64,000 nt of DNA from Acidobacteriaceae bacterium (GCA_031296325.1 JARLFY010000030.1:46803-110802); one strand, 5' to 3'. Numbered from the stretch's first letter, positions 44,743 through 54,442 are shown. Program-made: numbers and translations. The notes: generated from the sequence alone by a model not told the origin.

Positions 44743-46109
44743 TTGTTTGTCCTCTCGATGTTGAAGTTGGATTTGTCCGTTGTCGTGTTAGTCGAATGAG
44801 TTGCAGGTAGAGCTGCGCCAATCGCTCGCTCCAGTTGCGCGCTTCCAGAGTCGGAGTCTGCCAGCGCCTTGTACATTGCAGTGCGAATATCGAGGAGAAG
44901 ATTCTGGCTGTCGATCAGGTTCGTGAACTCACCGCGATTGTTTTGATACGCCGCCGTCGACGCCTTGAACGCCGTCTCTGCCTGCGGCAGCAGGGTGTCG
45001 CGATAAAGCTTCACCCGTCGCTGCGCAGAACGCATCACAATCTCCGCCTGACGAATCTCCAGGAAGACCGTAGACGTTCGCGCAGCAAGCTCGGACTGCG
45101 CCACCTCGGTTGCCGCGTCGGACTGTTTGGCCTCTTCATCGTGACGCGCGCGGTTCAGCCACGGAAGATTCATCGTCAGCTCCGCCATATACGCGTTGCG
45201 CGACATGGAGCCGGTCGGCATCAGCATGTATCCACCGGCAAGCGTTAGATCGGGCTTCATCGTTAGGCGAGCCAACTGTCCCTCATCGCCAGCTCGCGCA
45301 ATCTGCTTGCGCAACACAGCCAACTCTGGGCGATGCTCAATGGCGATGCGCTTCAACTCGTCGATAGAGGGCAGAGCCTCGGCGATGCGATAGCTTCCTT
45401 CAATCTCCTTCGCTTCATCTGGGCTACGACCCATCAGGGTATTCAACTGCGCCCGCGCTGCATCGCGCTCCTCTTCCAACTCGATCAGGTGTTCACTCAA
45501 GCGCGTCAGTGCCATCTGCGCACGCAGCACATCGGACTGCGCAACCTTGCCCGTGGTGTACTCGGCGAGCGTTGCAGAAAGAGCCTGATTCAACACTGCG
45601 GCTTGCTGATTGTGCAGACGCATCTCGTCCGCGTTGCGCATCAGCGCGGCGCAGGTCTCGCGCACGTTGGCCGCAACCTCCTGCCGTAGACTCTCCAGCT
45701 CATCGCTGGCAATCTGCGCATCGTCTTCGGAGAGTTTGCCGCGCAAATCGCGCTTCTGCTTGTTGGGAAAAGTCTGTTGCAGCGAGATCATCAGTTGCGC
45801 CTGATTTAGATCCCACGGCTTTGTAATCGGCGTATCCCAATCGCGCACCATCAGCATGGGATCGTCCAGGCTGCGCGCCGTGGTGGACTTCCTCTGCGCC
45901 AGCGTTAGACGCCGCACAGCCGCACGTATCTCAGGATTGTCGTGTAGGGCATCTTCGACTGCCTGATCGACCGTGATCGACGCGGCCGCTGGAGCAATAG
46001 TCGAGATATAACTCAGAGGTGTAGTCACTACACCCTGCCCACGGGATTCATCGGACGACAGAATCATCAGCGCCAGCAATGCCAGCGCACACACATAGAT
46101 ATTCTTCAC
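44739..46109 (-). CDS. cusC: TolC-family outer-membrane channel, CusC-like
   Basis: A 456-residue outer-membrane factor. The signal peptide (1-25) ends near ESRGQ. Two repeats of long helices are evident: first around EDALHDNPEIRAAVRRLTLAQRK and LRQEVAANVRETCAALM, second around HRPELAVLRKQIARAGDE and IRQAEIVMRSAQRRVKLYRDTLLPQAE. This is the tunnel of the tripartite exporter. It is translated just before cusB and follows the small Cys-rich gene by 86 bases. Confidence 0.92.
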   Translation of the reverse strand: MKNIYVCALALLALMILSSDESRGQGVVTTPLSYISTIAPAAASITVDQAVEDALHDNPEIRAAVRRLTLAQRKSTTARSLDDPMLMVRDWDTPITKPWDLNQAQLMISLQQTFPNKQKRDLRGKLSEDDAQIASDELESLRQEVAANVRETCAALMRNADEMRLHNQQAAVLNQALSATLAEYTTGKVAQSDVLRAQMALTRLSEHLIELEEERDAARAQLNTLMGRSPDEAKEIEGSYRIAEALPSIDELKRIAIEHRPELAVLRKQIARAGDEGQLARLTMKPDLTLAGGYMLMPTGSMSRNAYMAELTMNLPWLNRARHDEEAKQSDAATEVAQSELAARTSTVFLEIRQAEIVMRSAQRRVKLYRDTLLPQAETAFKASTAAYQNNRGEFTNLIDSQNLLLDIRTAMYKALADSDSGSAQLERAIGAALPATHSTNTTTDKSNFNIERTNK

Positions 46110-46195
46110 TCTTCAACTCCGCGTTAAATACAGGAGGAGATGGTCCGAGGACGCAGCAACGCGCACCACGGAAGACCACGGCGAAGAGTGAAGTT

Positions 46196-46540
46196 TTAGA
46201 TTCTTAAATTAAATATGCCGAGTGGCGGAGAGTGCGTTGCAAGCGCTGCAACTCCATCGTCCGCACGCGATGCAGACCACTGCCCCGCAGGAGCGAAGAC
46301 CTGCGTGACGATCGCAGCATCGAGTCCGGCAAACTCCGGAGTCACCATTGCGGGCGGAGTCTGTGGACTTGCCGCGCAGCAGTTCGCACTGGTCGGAGCG
46401 CATGGCATACTCATGTGCATGTGCTGGCAGCAGCAATGCGTCGCCTGCTGTGCCGGAAGCATGCACGTTCCAACCGAGAGCAGCAGCACACCCATGAGGG
46501 CGAGAGCGACCGTTATCCGTTGGCTGAGTCCACGCAACAT
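46196..46540 (-). CDS. Small secreted Cys/His/Met-rich protein, likely metal-binding
   Basis: A 114-residue exported protein upstream of cusCBA. The start at 46540 gives a clean signal peptide (LRGLSQRITVALALMGVLLLSVGTC); ATG 46558 would add six residues. The mature protein begins with the dense cluster HCCCQHMHMSMPC and then NCC, eight potential soft-metal ligands in about 25 residues, and the rest is plain and Ala-rich. Position and composition suggest a periplasmic Cu/Ag chaperone or sensor for the efflux system. No named family recognised. It begins 28 bases after the acyl-ligase fusion gene. Confidence 0.8.
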   Translation of the reverse strand: MLRGLSQRITVALALMGVLLLSVGTCMLPAQQATHCCCQHMHMSMPCAPTSANCCAASPQTPPAMVTPEFAGLDAAIVTQVFAPAGQWSASRADDGVAALATHSPPLGIFNLRI

Positions 46541-46567
46541 GCTATTAACATAGCACACAGCACCACC

Positions 46568-49225
46568 TCAAACTTTCTCGTTGAGTAGACGATCAATCTC
46601 GTCGTGGAGTCTTGCAGTTACGGCGGATTCTGTCGCATCGGGAGCAAAGTTTATTGGCTCGCCAATGCAGATCCTGATGGTTCCAGAGCGCAGCCAACTA
46701 CGGCGTCCGGATTTCAATTCTCCCAGACCCTGTATTGCCACAGGCAGTACCGGTGCGCTCGATTCTTTGACCAGCAGTCCGATTCCAGTGCGAAACTGTG
46801 CCAGAGCGCCATCCTGCGAGCGCGTTCCTTCGGGGAAGACCAGTACATGAAGGCCATGATCCAGAGCCTCGCCTGCGTGGGCGAAGCTGCGTTGAAAGTC
46901 GCGTTGCCGAGGCAGCGGAAAGACATTGAAGAACGCCGTGAGAAGCGCATACACCAGCGGGCCAAGTGGATAGAATTTCGCAATCACAATGTGTCGCTCG
47001 GGATTGCGAAAGTGGCGAAGATCCTCCAGCATCTCGCCGGACATTGCGACCGCCATTGAACGCCGGAGCGCACCAGGCAAAGCGAACTGTAGCAGCGGAA
47101 CATCGTACGTAGTCACGTGGTTGGCGACGATCAGCAGCGGCTTCTCAGCGCGAAGAGACTGCGGTGCAACGACGCGGGGATTGACCAGCAACCAGACGAG
47201 CGGGCGCATCAGCGTCTCAATAAATGCCGTGCGCAGCCATCGAATGGGAAGAAGCCACGGCCAATGCGGATAGAGATACTTCGACGAAGCCGAGTACGAT
47301 TCAGACTCCGTTGAAGGCTGAGACGCACTCTGCGGAGGCGCTTCAAACTGCGTGAGCGGCACAGATTCTGTTGCTCTTGCTTGCGCAGTCATAGGCGGCG
47401 CGTACGACTCGGCAGCAGGAGCCACGCCCAGCCAACGACGCAAATCCCCCAAAGTTCGCATCTGCTCGAAGACGCCATCGTCGAGCGTGATTCCAGCCCG
47501 CTCTTCAATGGCTGCGGCCAGTTGCACACGTCCCAGACTGTCGATGTGCAGATCTTCGCTCAGGCGTAGTTCGTCCGCGCCACTCGCATACGCTTCTCCG
47601 GTGATCTGCACGACTAAATTAAGTAGCCAGTCAGAGCCTGCACTCAGCGAAGCCGCGCCAGATGGGGAGGCCGCGCCCATCCTCTCCGCCAACCACATTG
47701 CAACCGCCTTGCGCCGAACCTTGCCAGTAGAGGTTCGCGGCAGATCCGGCTCCGGCCACTGCTCCCATCGCGATACTTGTTGCTGCTCTGCAAGTCTGGC
47801 GTTGGCGCGCTGGACGGCTGTCTCCGCCTGCTGACGTGTGCCACAAAATGCAAGTACGGCGCATGGCTCCGGCCCGCTTGCCGTCTCTGTTGCAACGACC
47901 GCGCAGGCTCGCACGCCGGACTCCTGCTCGATCGCCGCCTCGATGTCTTCGGGATGCAGGTTCACACCAGCGGCGGTCACGATCACTTCACTCTTGCGAC
48001 CGATGAATTTGAACTCGCCACTGGGCTTCGTCTCCACTAGATCGCCGGTGCGCAACCACTCCTCCGTGCGCGAGTGCAACGCTCCGTTGCTCCATGTGGC
48101 GTTGGCGATCATGGGGCCGCGCACCAATAACTCGCCATCTTCTGCAAGCTTGACCTCGCGACCAGGCAGCGCCTTGCCAATGCTTCCCTTGACCACATGA
48201 AAGGGGTGATTCAAAGTGATGAGCGCAGTGGTCTCCGTCATTCCGTAGCCCTGCACAAGCACGAATCCAAGAGCGTTCCAAAATTGTTCCACGGACTCTG
48301 GCAGCGCCCCGCCGCCAGAGATCAGCGCCCAGAACTTGATTCCGAATGCGGCATGAACATCGCGGAAGTGCCACCAACGCAGCCACACCGAAGAGTCCTG
48401 CGCCGCCGAGATTCGCTGCGCCAGCCCGGGACGGGCCATCTCAAGATGTGTCTTCAGCAGAGAAAAGACACGCGGCACAGCGGCTAGAACCGAGATCCGC
48501 TCGCGGCGGATGGTCTCGATCAATCGGGGCGCTACCAGTCGGTTTTCAAAGTAAACCTCTGCGCCAAAGATGGGCGGAACCCACAGCCCCATCATCTGCC
48601 CAAAGACGTGGCTGAGAGGCAGGGTATGCAGAAAACGCAGCGGATGAACGAGTCGTTCATAGCGCAGATAGCGTTGCGCCGCGTCCTCAATCGGCGATAC
48701 GCTGGCCAGAATGTTGCCGTGCGTATGGACGATTCCTTTGGGATTTCCAGTGGTTCCCGACGTAAATAGAATCTGCAACGGAGTCTCGGGCGAGATTCCG
48801 GCAACGGGGCCAGCCTCCTGCTCCGGCAACTCCGCAGCCCAGTTCTCAAACGACAGTCGTGGCCATTCGACGGGCAACTGGCGCAGCAACGCCGCATCGC
48901 CCACCACTAAAGACGGTCGCACATCCATACAGACTCGTTGAGCAAAATCCAGTGTGCCATAAGCGTCGAGTGGCACCACAAGCGCGCCACATAGGACGCA
49001 TCCATGAAATGCAGCAATCCACTCAGCGCTGTTCTCCGCCCACAGCAGGACGCGATCGCCGGGCCGAACACCACGCAGAGTTAGATACGCGGCAAAACGT
49101 CCTGCAAGCCGTGCAATCTCTCCATAGCTGGTTGCAACGCGCCGTATGCCACGATAGCGGACAATGGCAGTCTCGCGATCAAAACGACGAAAGTCATCGA
49201 GATATGTGGCCGCATGAATACGCAT
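46568..49225 (-). CDS. Acyl-activating enzyme / ACP / PlsC acyltransferase fusion
   Basis: An 885-residue three-domain protein. Residues 1-510 are an adenylate-forming ligase (FTSGTTGNPKG near 153, YGMTETT near 330, LRTGDLVE and the final Lys region RTSTGKVRRKA). Residues about 530-605 are an acyl-carrier-protein domain whose HIDSLGR supplies the phosphopantetheine serine. Residues about 660-885 are a 1-acylglycerol-3-phosphate-acyltransferase-type domain (NHVTTYD near 702 and FPEGTRSQDG near 796). The chain of events would be activation of a fatty acid, loading on the built-in carrier and transfer to a lipid acceptor. It is transcribed toward the cus genes. Confidence 0.9.
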   Translation of the reverse strand: MRIHAATYLDDFRRFDRETAIVRYRGIRRVATSYGEIARLAGRFAAYLTLRGVRPGDRVLLWAENSAEWIAAFHGCVLCGALVVPLDAYGTLDFAQRVCMDVRPSLVVGDAALLRQLPVEWPRLSFENWAAELPEQEAGPVAGISPETPLQILFTSGTTGNPKGIVHTHGNILASVSPIEDAAQRYLRYERLVHPLRFLHTLPLSHVFGQMMGLWVPPIFGAEVYFENRLVAPRLIETIRRERISVLAAVPRVFSLLKTHLEMARPGLAQRISAAQDSSVWLRWWHFRDVHAAFGIKFWALISGGGALPESVEQFWNALGFVLVQGYGMTETTALITLNHPFHVVKGSIGKALPGREVKLAEDGELLVRGPMIANATWSNGALHSRTEEWLRTGDLVETKPSGEFKFIGRKSEVIVTAAGVNLHPEDIEAAIEQESGVRACAVVATETASGPEPCAVLAFCGTRQQAETAVQRANARLAEQQQVSRWEQWPEPDLPRTSTGKVRRKAVAMWLAERMGAASPSGAASLSAGSDWLLNLVVQITGEAYASGADELRLSEDLHIDSLGRVQLAAAIEERAGITLDDGVFEQMRTLGDLRRWLGVAPAAESYAPPMTAQARATESVPLTQFEAPPQSASQPSTESESYSASSKYLYPHWPWLLPIRWLRTAFIETLMRPLVWLLVNPRVVAPQSLRAEKPLLIVANHVTTYDVPLLQFALPGALRRSMAVAMSGEMLEDLRHFRNPERHIVIAKFYPLGPLVYALLTAFFNVFPLPRQRDFQRSFAHAGEALDHGLHVLVFPEGTRSQDGALAQFRTGIGLLVKESSAPVLPVAIQGLGELKSGRRSWLRSGTIRICIGEPINFAPDATESAVTARLHDEIDRLLNEKV

Positions 49226-49675
49226 GAATCCTCATACAGATTCCGTTTGCCAACTCCGAAAATCACCTGCACATAGACTTACACACTTCCCTCATTATCC
49301 TTCTACGCCTTCGTCCCGAAAAGTCTTCCTGTTTTGAGCAGGCTACCTTGTGCATGCAGCGCATGAAGATCGACGATGGCTGGACATTTCACTGTTGATC
49401 TCCTACTATAGGCACAAGAGATGACCAGCGAATCCAATTCGGGTCGAATTGCAAGGCTTGCCGGAGCTGTGTCGACGGAACTTGTCGACTGGCGGATTCG
49501 GCAGTGTGCTGATGCCTGCATGTTCTCTTCTTCCCTCGCCTACTGTTGTTGACCCCTACCCGAAGTGAATAGCTATCGGGTGCTGCCTAATTACGCGGCA
49601 GTACATTCGCAGAGCACACTTCCGGCACTTCTGTCGGAATTTCACATCGTGCATCGCAACAGAATAGGGGAAGAC
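49226..49675. other. Divergent spacer before cysK
   Basis: A 450-base region between the divergent acyl-ligase fusion gene and cysK. It contains a candidate 29-codon minus-strand ORF (49303-49392) and a GTCGAC..GTCGAC inverted repeat near 49472-49491. No known sulfur riboswitch could be recognised by eye. Confidence 0.4.
49303..49392 (-). CDS. Candidate 29-residue small protein or leader peptide
   Basis: A GTG-started ORF of 29 codons directly behind a near-perfect ribosome site (AGGAGATCAACA). The peptide begins MKCPAIVDLHALHAQG and ends GRLFGTKA, with one Cys at codon 3 and a basic C-terminal half. It ends 78 bases before the start of the acyl-ligase fusion gene on the same strand and diverges from cysK. 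No family recognised; coding status rests mainly on the ribosome site. Confidence 0.4.
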   Translation of the reverse strand: MKCPAIVDLHALHAQGSLLKTGRLFGTKA

Positions 49676-50647
49676 ATGGGCATCGCAAATAGCGTCACAG
49701 AACTGATTGGTCGTACACCGCTGGTTCGCCTGAACCGCATCACCGCAGGACTCAATGCCACCATCGTCGTCAAGTTGGAGAGCCACAATCCGGCAGGCAG
49801 CGTGAAGGATCGCATCGGGCTGGCGATGATTGAGGCCGCTGAGCGCGAGGGCAAGATAACCCCAGGCAAAACCGTACTGATCGAGCCGACCAGCGGCAAC
49901 ACCGGCATTGCGCTTGCCTTGGCCGCCGCAGTCAAGGGATACACGCTCATTCTGACGATGCCGGAGACCATGAGTGTGGAGCGCCGCGTCCTGCTGCTTG
50001 CCTATGGCGCGAAGATCGTTCTAACGCCCGGGGCCAGTGGGATGAAGGGAGCCATCGTCAAAGCGGAGGAACTGCTGCGTTTGACGCCGAACGGATATAC
50101 CCTACAGCAGTTCAACAATCTGGCGAATCCGAAGATACACTACGATACGACTGGGCCGGAGATATGGAACGATACCGAGGGCAAGGCCGACATCCTCATA
50201 TCCGGTGTGGGAACGGGCGGAACGCTGACCGGCATCAGCGAGTACATCAAGGCGCGCAAGCCGCGATTCTGGACGGTTGCGGTCGAGCCTGCCACCAGCG
50301 ACGTTCTCTCCGGCGGAACGCCTGGACCACACAAGATTCAGGGCATCGGTGCGGGCTTTGTGCCGAAGACTCTGAAGACCGAGTTGATCGACGAGATCGT
50401 CAAGGTAAGCAACGAAGACGCTCTTGCTACTGCACGGCGGCTGCCAAAGGAAGAAGGCTTGCTGGTCGGCATCTCTTCTGGAGCTGCGGTCTTCGCCGCG
50501 CTGGAGATTGCTCGCCAGCCGAAGAATGCCGGCAAGCTCATCGTCGTCATTCTGCCCAGCTCCGGCGAACGCTATCTCTCCACGGTGCTCTTCGACGAAC
50601 TACGCCAACAGGCGCTGGATACGAGGACATCCACTGTCGCCTTGTAG
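49676..50647 (+). CDS. cysK: Cysteine synthase (O-acetylserine sulfhydrylase)
   Basis: PLP enzyme that makes L-cysteine from O-acetylserine and sulfide. The 323-residue protein has the PLP lysine in [11 protein letters not shown] (about K44), the substrate loop [11 protein letters not shown], the phosphate-binding [10 protein letters not shown] and the SSGAA segment. The start [12 protein letters not shown] at 49676 follows AGGGG; the frame opens earlier at 49565 but without homology. The sulfite reductase gene follows after 163 bases in the same direction. Confidence 0.96.
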   Translation: MGIANSVTELIGRTPLVRLNRITAGLNATIVVKLESHNPAGSVKDRIGLAMIEAAEREGKITPGKTVLIEPTSGNTGIALALAAAVKGYTLILTMPETMSVERRVLLLAYGAKIVLTPGASGMKGAIVKAEELLRLTPNGYTLQQFNNLANPKIHYDTTGPEIWNDTEGKADILISGVGTGGTLTGISEYIKARKPRFWTVAVEPATSDVLSGGTPGPHKIQGIGAGFVPKTLKTELIDEIVKVSNEDALATARRLPKEEGLLVGISSGAAVFAALEIARQPKNAGKLIVVILPSSGERYLSTVLFDELRQQALDTRTSTVAL

Positions 50648-50810
50648 GCTAATTACTCGTTGGCGGTGGCTCCAATAAACAGTAACGGCTGGTTCGCAAT
50701 ACAGGCGCGATGCTGGTACTTGCAATTCAGCCGTCCCTGTTTTCTCGCCCTTGCTTGATGAATGGAATTGCTTAGTAAAGAGATTTAGATTTACCGAAAT
50801 AGGAGAATAA

Positions 50811-52889
50811 ATGTTTTACAAGATTCCGGAAAGCCTTTCGTTCGAACTCGACGAGTTGAACTCTTACATCGAGCGCTTTCGCAGTGGCGAGATCGATGCC
50901 GCAGCGTTGAAGGTGCGACGTGTCCCCTTCGGATGCTACGAGCAACGCATCGATGGCAGCTTCATGGTGCGCATTCGCACGACGGGCGGCGCGCTGACGC
51001 CGCTCCAGTTGCGCAGGATTGGCGAACTCTCCGCGCAGTACGGCAGCGCGGCGATTCACGTCACGACGCGACAGGAGTTTCAGATTCACGATGTCGCTCT
51101 GGAGAACGTACTGCTGGTGATGCGCGAGCTGTTGCTGGTGGGACTCGCTACGCGAGGCGGCGGCGGCAACACGGTTCGCAATGTTCTAGTCTCGCCGGAT
51201 GCGGGAGTTGGTGTCGATGAAATTTTTGATCCGAGTCCCTATGCCTTTGCGCTGACCAGTCGGCTGATTGCAGAGTCCGATTCATGGATGTTGCCGCGCA
51301 AGTATAAGATCGCGTTTTCCAACTCAGCCGCGGATAGTTCGTATGCGGAGTTCAACGATCTGGGTTTCGTCGCGCAGACTCGCGATGGGCAGAAGGGCTT
51401 CCGCGTCTTTGTCGCCGGCGGTTTGGGAACCAAGCCAGAGGTTGGTCATCTTCTGCACGAATTTGTTTCCACCGACGATGTCTACCTCATTGCTACCGCC
51501 ATCAAGCGGCTCTTCGACGCGCATGGCAATCGCAAGAATCGTCATGCGGCTCGCCTGCGATTCCTGTGGAAGACGCTGGGCGAAGTTCGTTTTCGCGAAC
51601 TGTACGAGGAGTATCTGCGGCAAGTTCGTGCGGAGAATCCTCCTGCGCTGTTACTCGAAGAGGCACCGAACTCCAGCACGATTCCAGCCTTTGCTCCAGA
51701 GTTGGATGACTCACCGGAGTTTGCCCATTGGAAGAAGAGCTATGTCGAAGCACAGAGTCAGCCGGGATTAGTTTCGGTACTAATTCCCATCTTTCTCGGC
51801 AACCTGAAGAATGAAGATGCCATCAAGCTGGCTGCTCTTCTTGCACCATTTGGCGACTACGTTCTGCGCGCTTCGTTCGGACAGAATCTTCGCTTGAGAA
51901 ATATTCCAGAGAATTATCTGCCGAATATATTCCATCTGGTTCGTGAGATTACTGCGCTTTCAAATGGCCCGCGTCTATTGGGGAATTCGATAGCTTGCAC
52001 CGGAGCAGACACATGCAAACTTGGCATCTGCCTATCCAAGGGAGCGCTAGGCGCTGTGGCGGAGAGGCTACAGAATTCCGCTCTGGATCTGAACCAGATC
52101 GCGGACTTTCGGCTGAATCTCTCTGGCTGCCCGAATACCTGCGGACAACACATGTTGGCCGATCTTGGATTCTTTGGCAACGTGGGACGCAAGGAGCAGC
52201 AGATGTTTCCTGCATACATGGTTGTGGCTGGCGCGGAGATCGGCGCAGGAAAGGGCCGTCTGGCGCGGCAGATCGATCGCGTGAACGCGCGTGACCTGCC
52301 CGAGTTTGTCGAAGAGGTGCTGAAGCTGTGGTTGGTGAAGAAGGACAGCTTCTCCTCGTTTGCGGCCTATGTGGACGGAGAAGGAACGCAGGAGATTAAG
52401 GCGATTGCCGATCGTTTCCGCAAGATTCCCGAGTTCAGCGAAGACAAGAGCTACTACTACGATTGGGGCGCAAAGGAATCGTTCTCGCTGGTGGGCAAGG
52501 GCGCGGGCGAGTGCTCGGCGGGACTCTTCGACCTGATCGAGGTGGATCTGAAGAGCGCACGAGTGCTGCGTGAAGAGTTCCGCGCAGGAGAGTCGCAGGG
52601 CGCAGAGACGCTCTACGCCATCTGCCTGCGCAGTGCTCGCGCATTGCTGATTACGCGCGGCATCGAGGCTCCGACCGATACTGCCGTCTTCGAGAACTTT
52701 CGCCAACACTTCATTCAAGCCGGGCTGATTGGCGAACGCTTCGAGCCGGTCATCGCAGCCGCGCAACACAAGAACGACGAGCGGTTGCAGCAACTCGAGG
52801 ACGAGGTCTTCGCTCTGTTGGAAGCCGTCGAATCGCTCTATCGCGGGATGGACAATTCGTTGCGCTTCGCCGCCGAAGCAAAGGCATAA
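50811..52889 (+). CDS. Siroheme sulfite/nitrite reductase with C-terminal extension
   Basis: Six-electron reduction of sulfite to sulfide (or nitrite to ammonia). The 692-residue protein has the two ferredoxin-like and two siroheme/4Fe-4S half-domains; the cluster cysteines are in CTGADTC (about 396) and CPNTC (about 440). Its place after cysK favours sulfite as substrate. From about residue 550 it continues for some 140 residues of mostly helical sequence starting at DWGAKESFSLVGKGAGECSAG, absent from the ordinary 550-residue enzymes and reminiscent of HEPN-like fusions in some other phyla. AGGAG precedes the ATG by 8 bases. Confidence 0.92.
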   Translation: MFYKIPESLSFELDELNSYIERFRSGEIDAAALKVRRVPFGCYEQRIDGSFMVRIRTTGGALTPLQLRRIGELSAQYGSAAIHVTTRQEFQIHDVALENVLLVMRELLLVGLATRGGGGNTVRNVLVSPDAGVGVDEIFDPSPYAFALTSRLIAESDSWMLPRKYKIAFSNSAADSSYAEFNDLGFVAQTRDGQKGFRVFVAGGLGTKPEVGHLLHEFVSTDDVYLIATAIKRLFDAHGNRKNRHAARLRFLWKTLGEVRFRELYEEYLRQVRAENPPALLLEEAPNSSTIPAFAPELDDSPEFAHWKKSYVEAQSQPGLVSVLIPIFLGNLKNEDAIKLAALLAPFGDYVLRASFGQNLRLRNIPENYLPNIFHLVREITALSNGPRLLGNSIACTGADTCKLGICLSKGALGAVAERLQNSALDLNQIADFRLNLSGCPNTCGQHMLADLGFFGNVGRKEQQMFPAYMVVAGAEIGAGKGRLARQIDRVNARDLPEFVEEVLKLWLVKKDSFSSFAAYVDGEGTQEIKAIADRFRKIPEFSEDKSYYYDWGAKESFSLVGKGAGECSAGLFDLIEVDLKSARVLREEFRAGESQGAETLYAICLRSARALLITRGIEAPTDTAVFENFRQHFIQAGLIGERFEPVIAAAQHKNDERLQQLEDEVFALLEAVESLYRGMDNSLRFAAEAKA

Positions 52890-52969
52890 TTTGTATATAC
52901 GGACTCTGGATTAATCTTGCGCAAGATATACTTGCAGTGCTGAGGGAAGCGTATTGGCAGGAGTTCATC

Positions 52970-54442
52970 ATGTCTGAGAATCAGGAAACTCGCAGATCGT
53001 TTCTCAAGGGGTCGGTCGCCACGGCGCTGGCTGCCGCGGCTTCGGCAGTCGCGCAGGCACAGTCGTCTGTGGAGGCGAATCGCAGGGCAAGCGCAGCGTT
53101 GCCAGCGACGCCGCCCAACATCGTTCTCTACGTCGCCGATCAGTTCCGCGCGGACTTTGTTGGAGCCAATGGGCGCAATGGCTCGGTGCATACGCCGAAC
53201 CTCGACGCGCTAGTGGCGTGTGGCAAGAACTTTACGCACGCTGTAACTAACCAGCCTGTCTGCGGACCGGCGCGCTCGGTACTCTTCACCAGTCGGCATG
53301 CGACCGATACCGGTGTCTGGCACAACGGGCTGGGCATGAAGAGAACTCTGCCCACGCTTGCCGGCGAGTTGCGCAAGGCGGGCTATACGGCGAACCTCAT
53401 CGGCAAGTGGCATCTGGCGCTGGAGAACGTGGCCGACGGCGGCGACCCCGGTCCAGTAAAAGCCGAAGATCGCGGAGGCTTCCTCGACCTGTGGGAGGGA
53501 GCAAACGCGCTGGAACACACATCGCATCCCTATGAGGGAACGATCTGGGATCGCGACAACAAGCCCATCACCTTCAAGGATCAGTACCGCGTCGACTTCC
53601 TCACCGACCGCGCCGAACGTTTTCTGCGCCAGAAGCAGGAGAAGCCATTCTTTCTCTTCATCTCGCAGTTGGAGCCGCACCAACAGAACGACATGCATCA
53701 GCCCATCGCACCCAAGGGCGCGGCTGCGCGCTACGCCAATTCAACCGTTCCGGACGACCTGCGCGCGTTGCCCGGAACCTGGCAGGCGCAGCTTCCCGAC
53801 TACTACGGATGCGTTGAGGCCATTGATAATTCTGTTGGGCGTGTGCGGCGCGTGCTGGAGGAAGAGCATCTCGCCGACAACACCATCTTCATCTTTCTCA
53901 GCGATCACGGCTGCCACTTTATGACGCGCAATGCGGAGTACAAACGCAGCGCGCACAACAGTTCCATCCGTATCCCGCTGCTCGTAGACGGGCCGGGCTT
54001 TCGCGGCGAGCAGCAGATTAAAGAGCTGGTCGGAATCATCGACGTAGCGCCAACGCTGCTGGAAGCTGCGGGCGTTGCTGTGCCTGCAAGCTGGCAGGGG
54101 CACAGTTTTTTCCCCTTGGCCAATGATCCCGAGGCGCGCGCGCACTGGCCCAATCAGCAACTCGTGCAGATCAGCGAATCGATGACGGGCCGTGCCATCC
54201 GCACGCCCGACTGGACCTACTGCGTCGCCGAAGCCAGCGGCTCGACCAAGCTACCCGCCGCCGCGAGCTATCACGAGTATCAGATGTACGATCAACGCAG
54301 CGATCCAAATGAGCTGGTCAACCTCGCCGGTCGGCAGGAGTATCGCGCCAAGGCAGACGAGTTGCGCGAGCAGTTGAAGAAGCTACTGGTCGAAGCGGGC
54401 GAGCCAATCCCAGAGATCGTTTCCGCCAAGCTTTATCCGTAG
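52970..54442 (+). CDS. Tat-exported sulfatase
   Basis: A 490-residue arylsulfatase-family enzyme. The N-terminus has a twin-arginine signal (RRSFLKG, then an Ala-rich core ending AVAQAQ). The formylglycine site is C98 in VCGPARS, the Cys-type sulfatase motif C-x-P-x-R; further metal and catalytic residues are in LYVADQFRADF, GKWHLA and LSDHG. It should release sulfate from sulfated sugars or aryl sulfates in the periplasm. The start at 52970 is chosen for the Tat motif. It follows the sulfite reductase by 80 bases, so sulfate scavenging may feed cysteine synthesis. Confidence 0.93.
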   Translation: MSENQETRRSFLKGSVATALAAAASAVAQAQSSVEANRRASAALPATPPNIVLYVADQFRADFVGANGRNGSVHTPNLDALVACGKNFTHAVTNQPVCGPARSVLFTSRHATDTGVWHNGLGMKRTLPTLAGELRKAGYTANLIGKWHLALENVADGGDPGPVKAEDRGGFLDLWEGANALEHTSHPYEGTIWDRDNKPITFKDQYRVDFLTDRAERFLRQKQEKPFFLFISQLEPHQQNDMHQPIAPKGAAARYANSTVPDDLRALPGTWQAQLPDYYGCVEAIDNSVGRVRRVLEEEHLADNTIFIFLSDHGCHFMTRNAEYKRSAHNSSIRIPLLVDGPGFRGEQQIKELVGIIDVAPTLLEAAGVAVPASWQGHSFFPLANDPEARAHWPNQQLVQISESMTGRAIRTPDWTYCVAEASGSTKLPAAASYHEYQMYDQRSDPNELVNLAGRQEYRAKADELREQLKKLLVEAGEPIPEIVSAKLYP

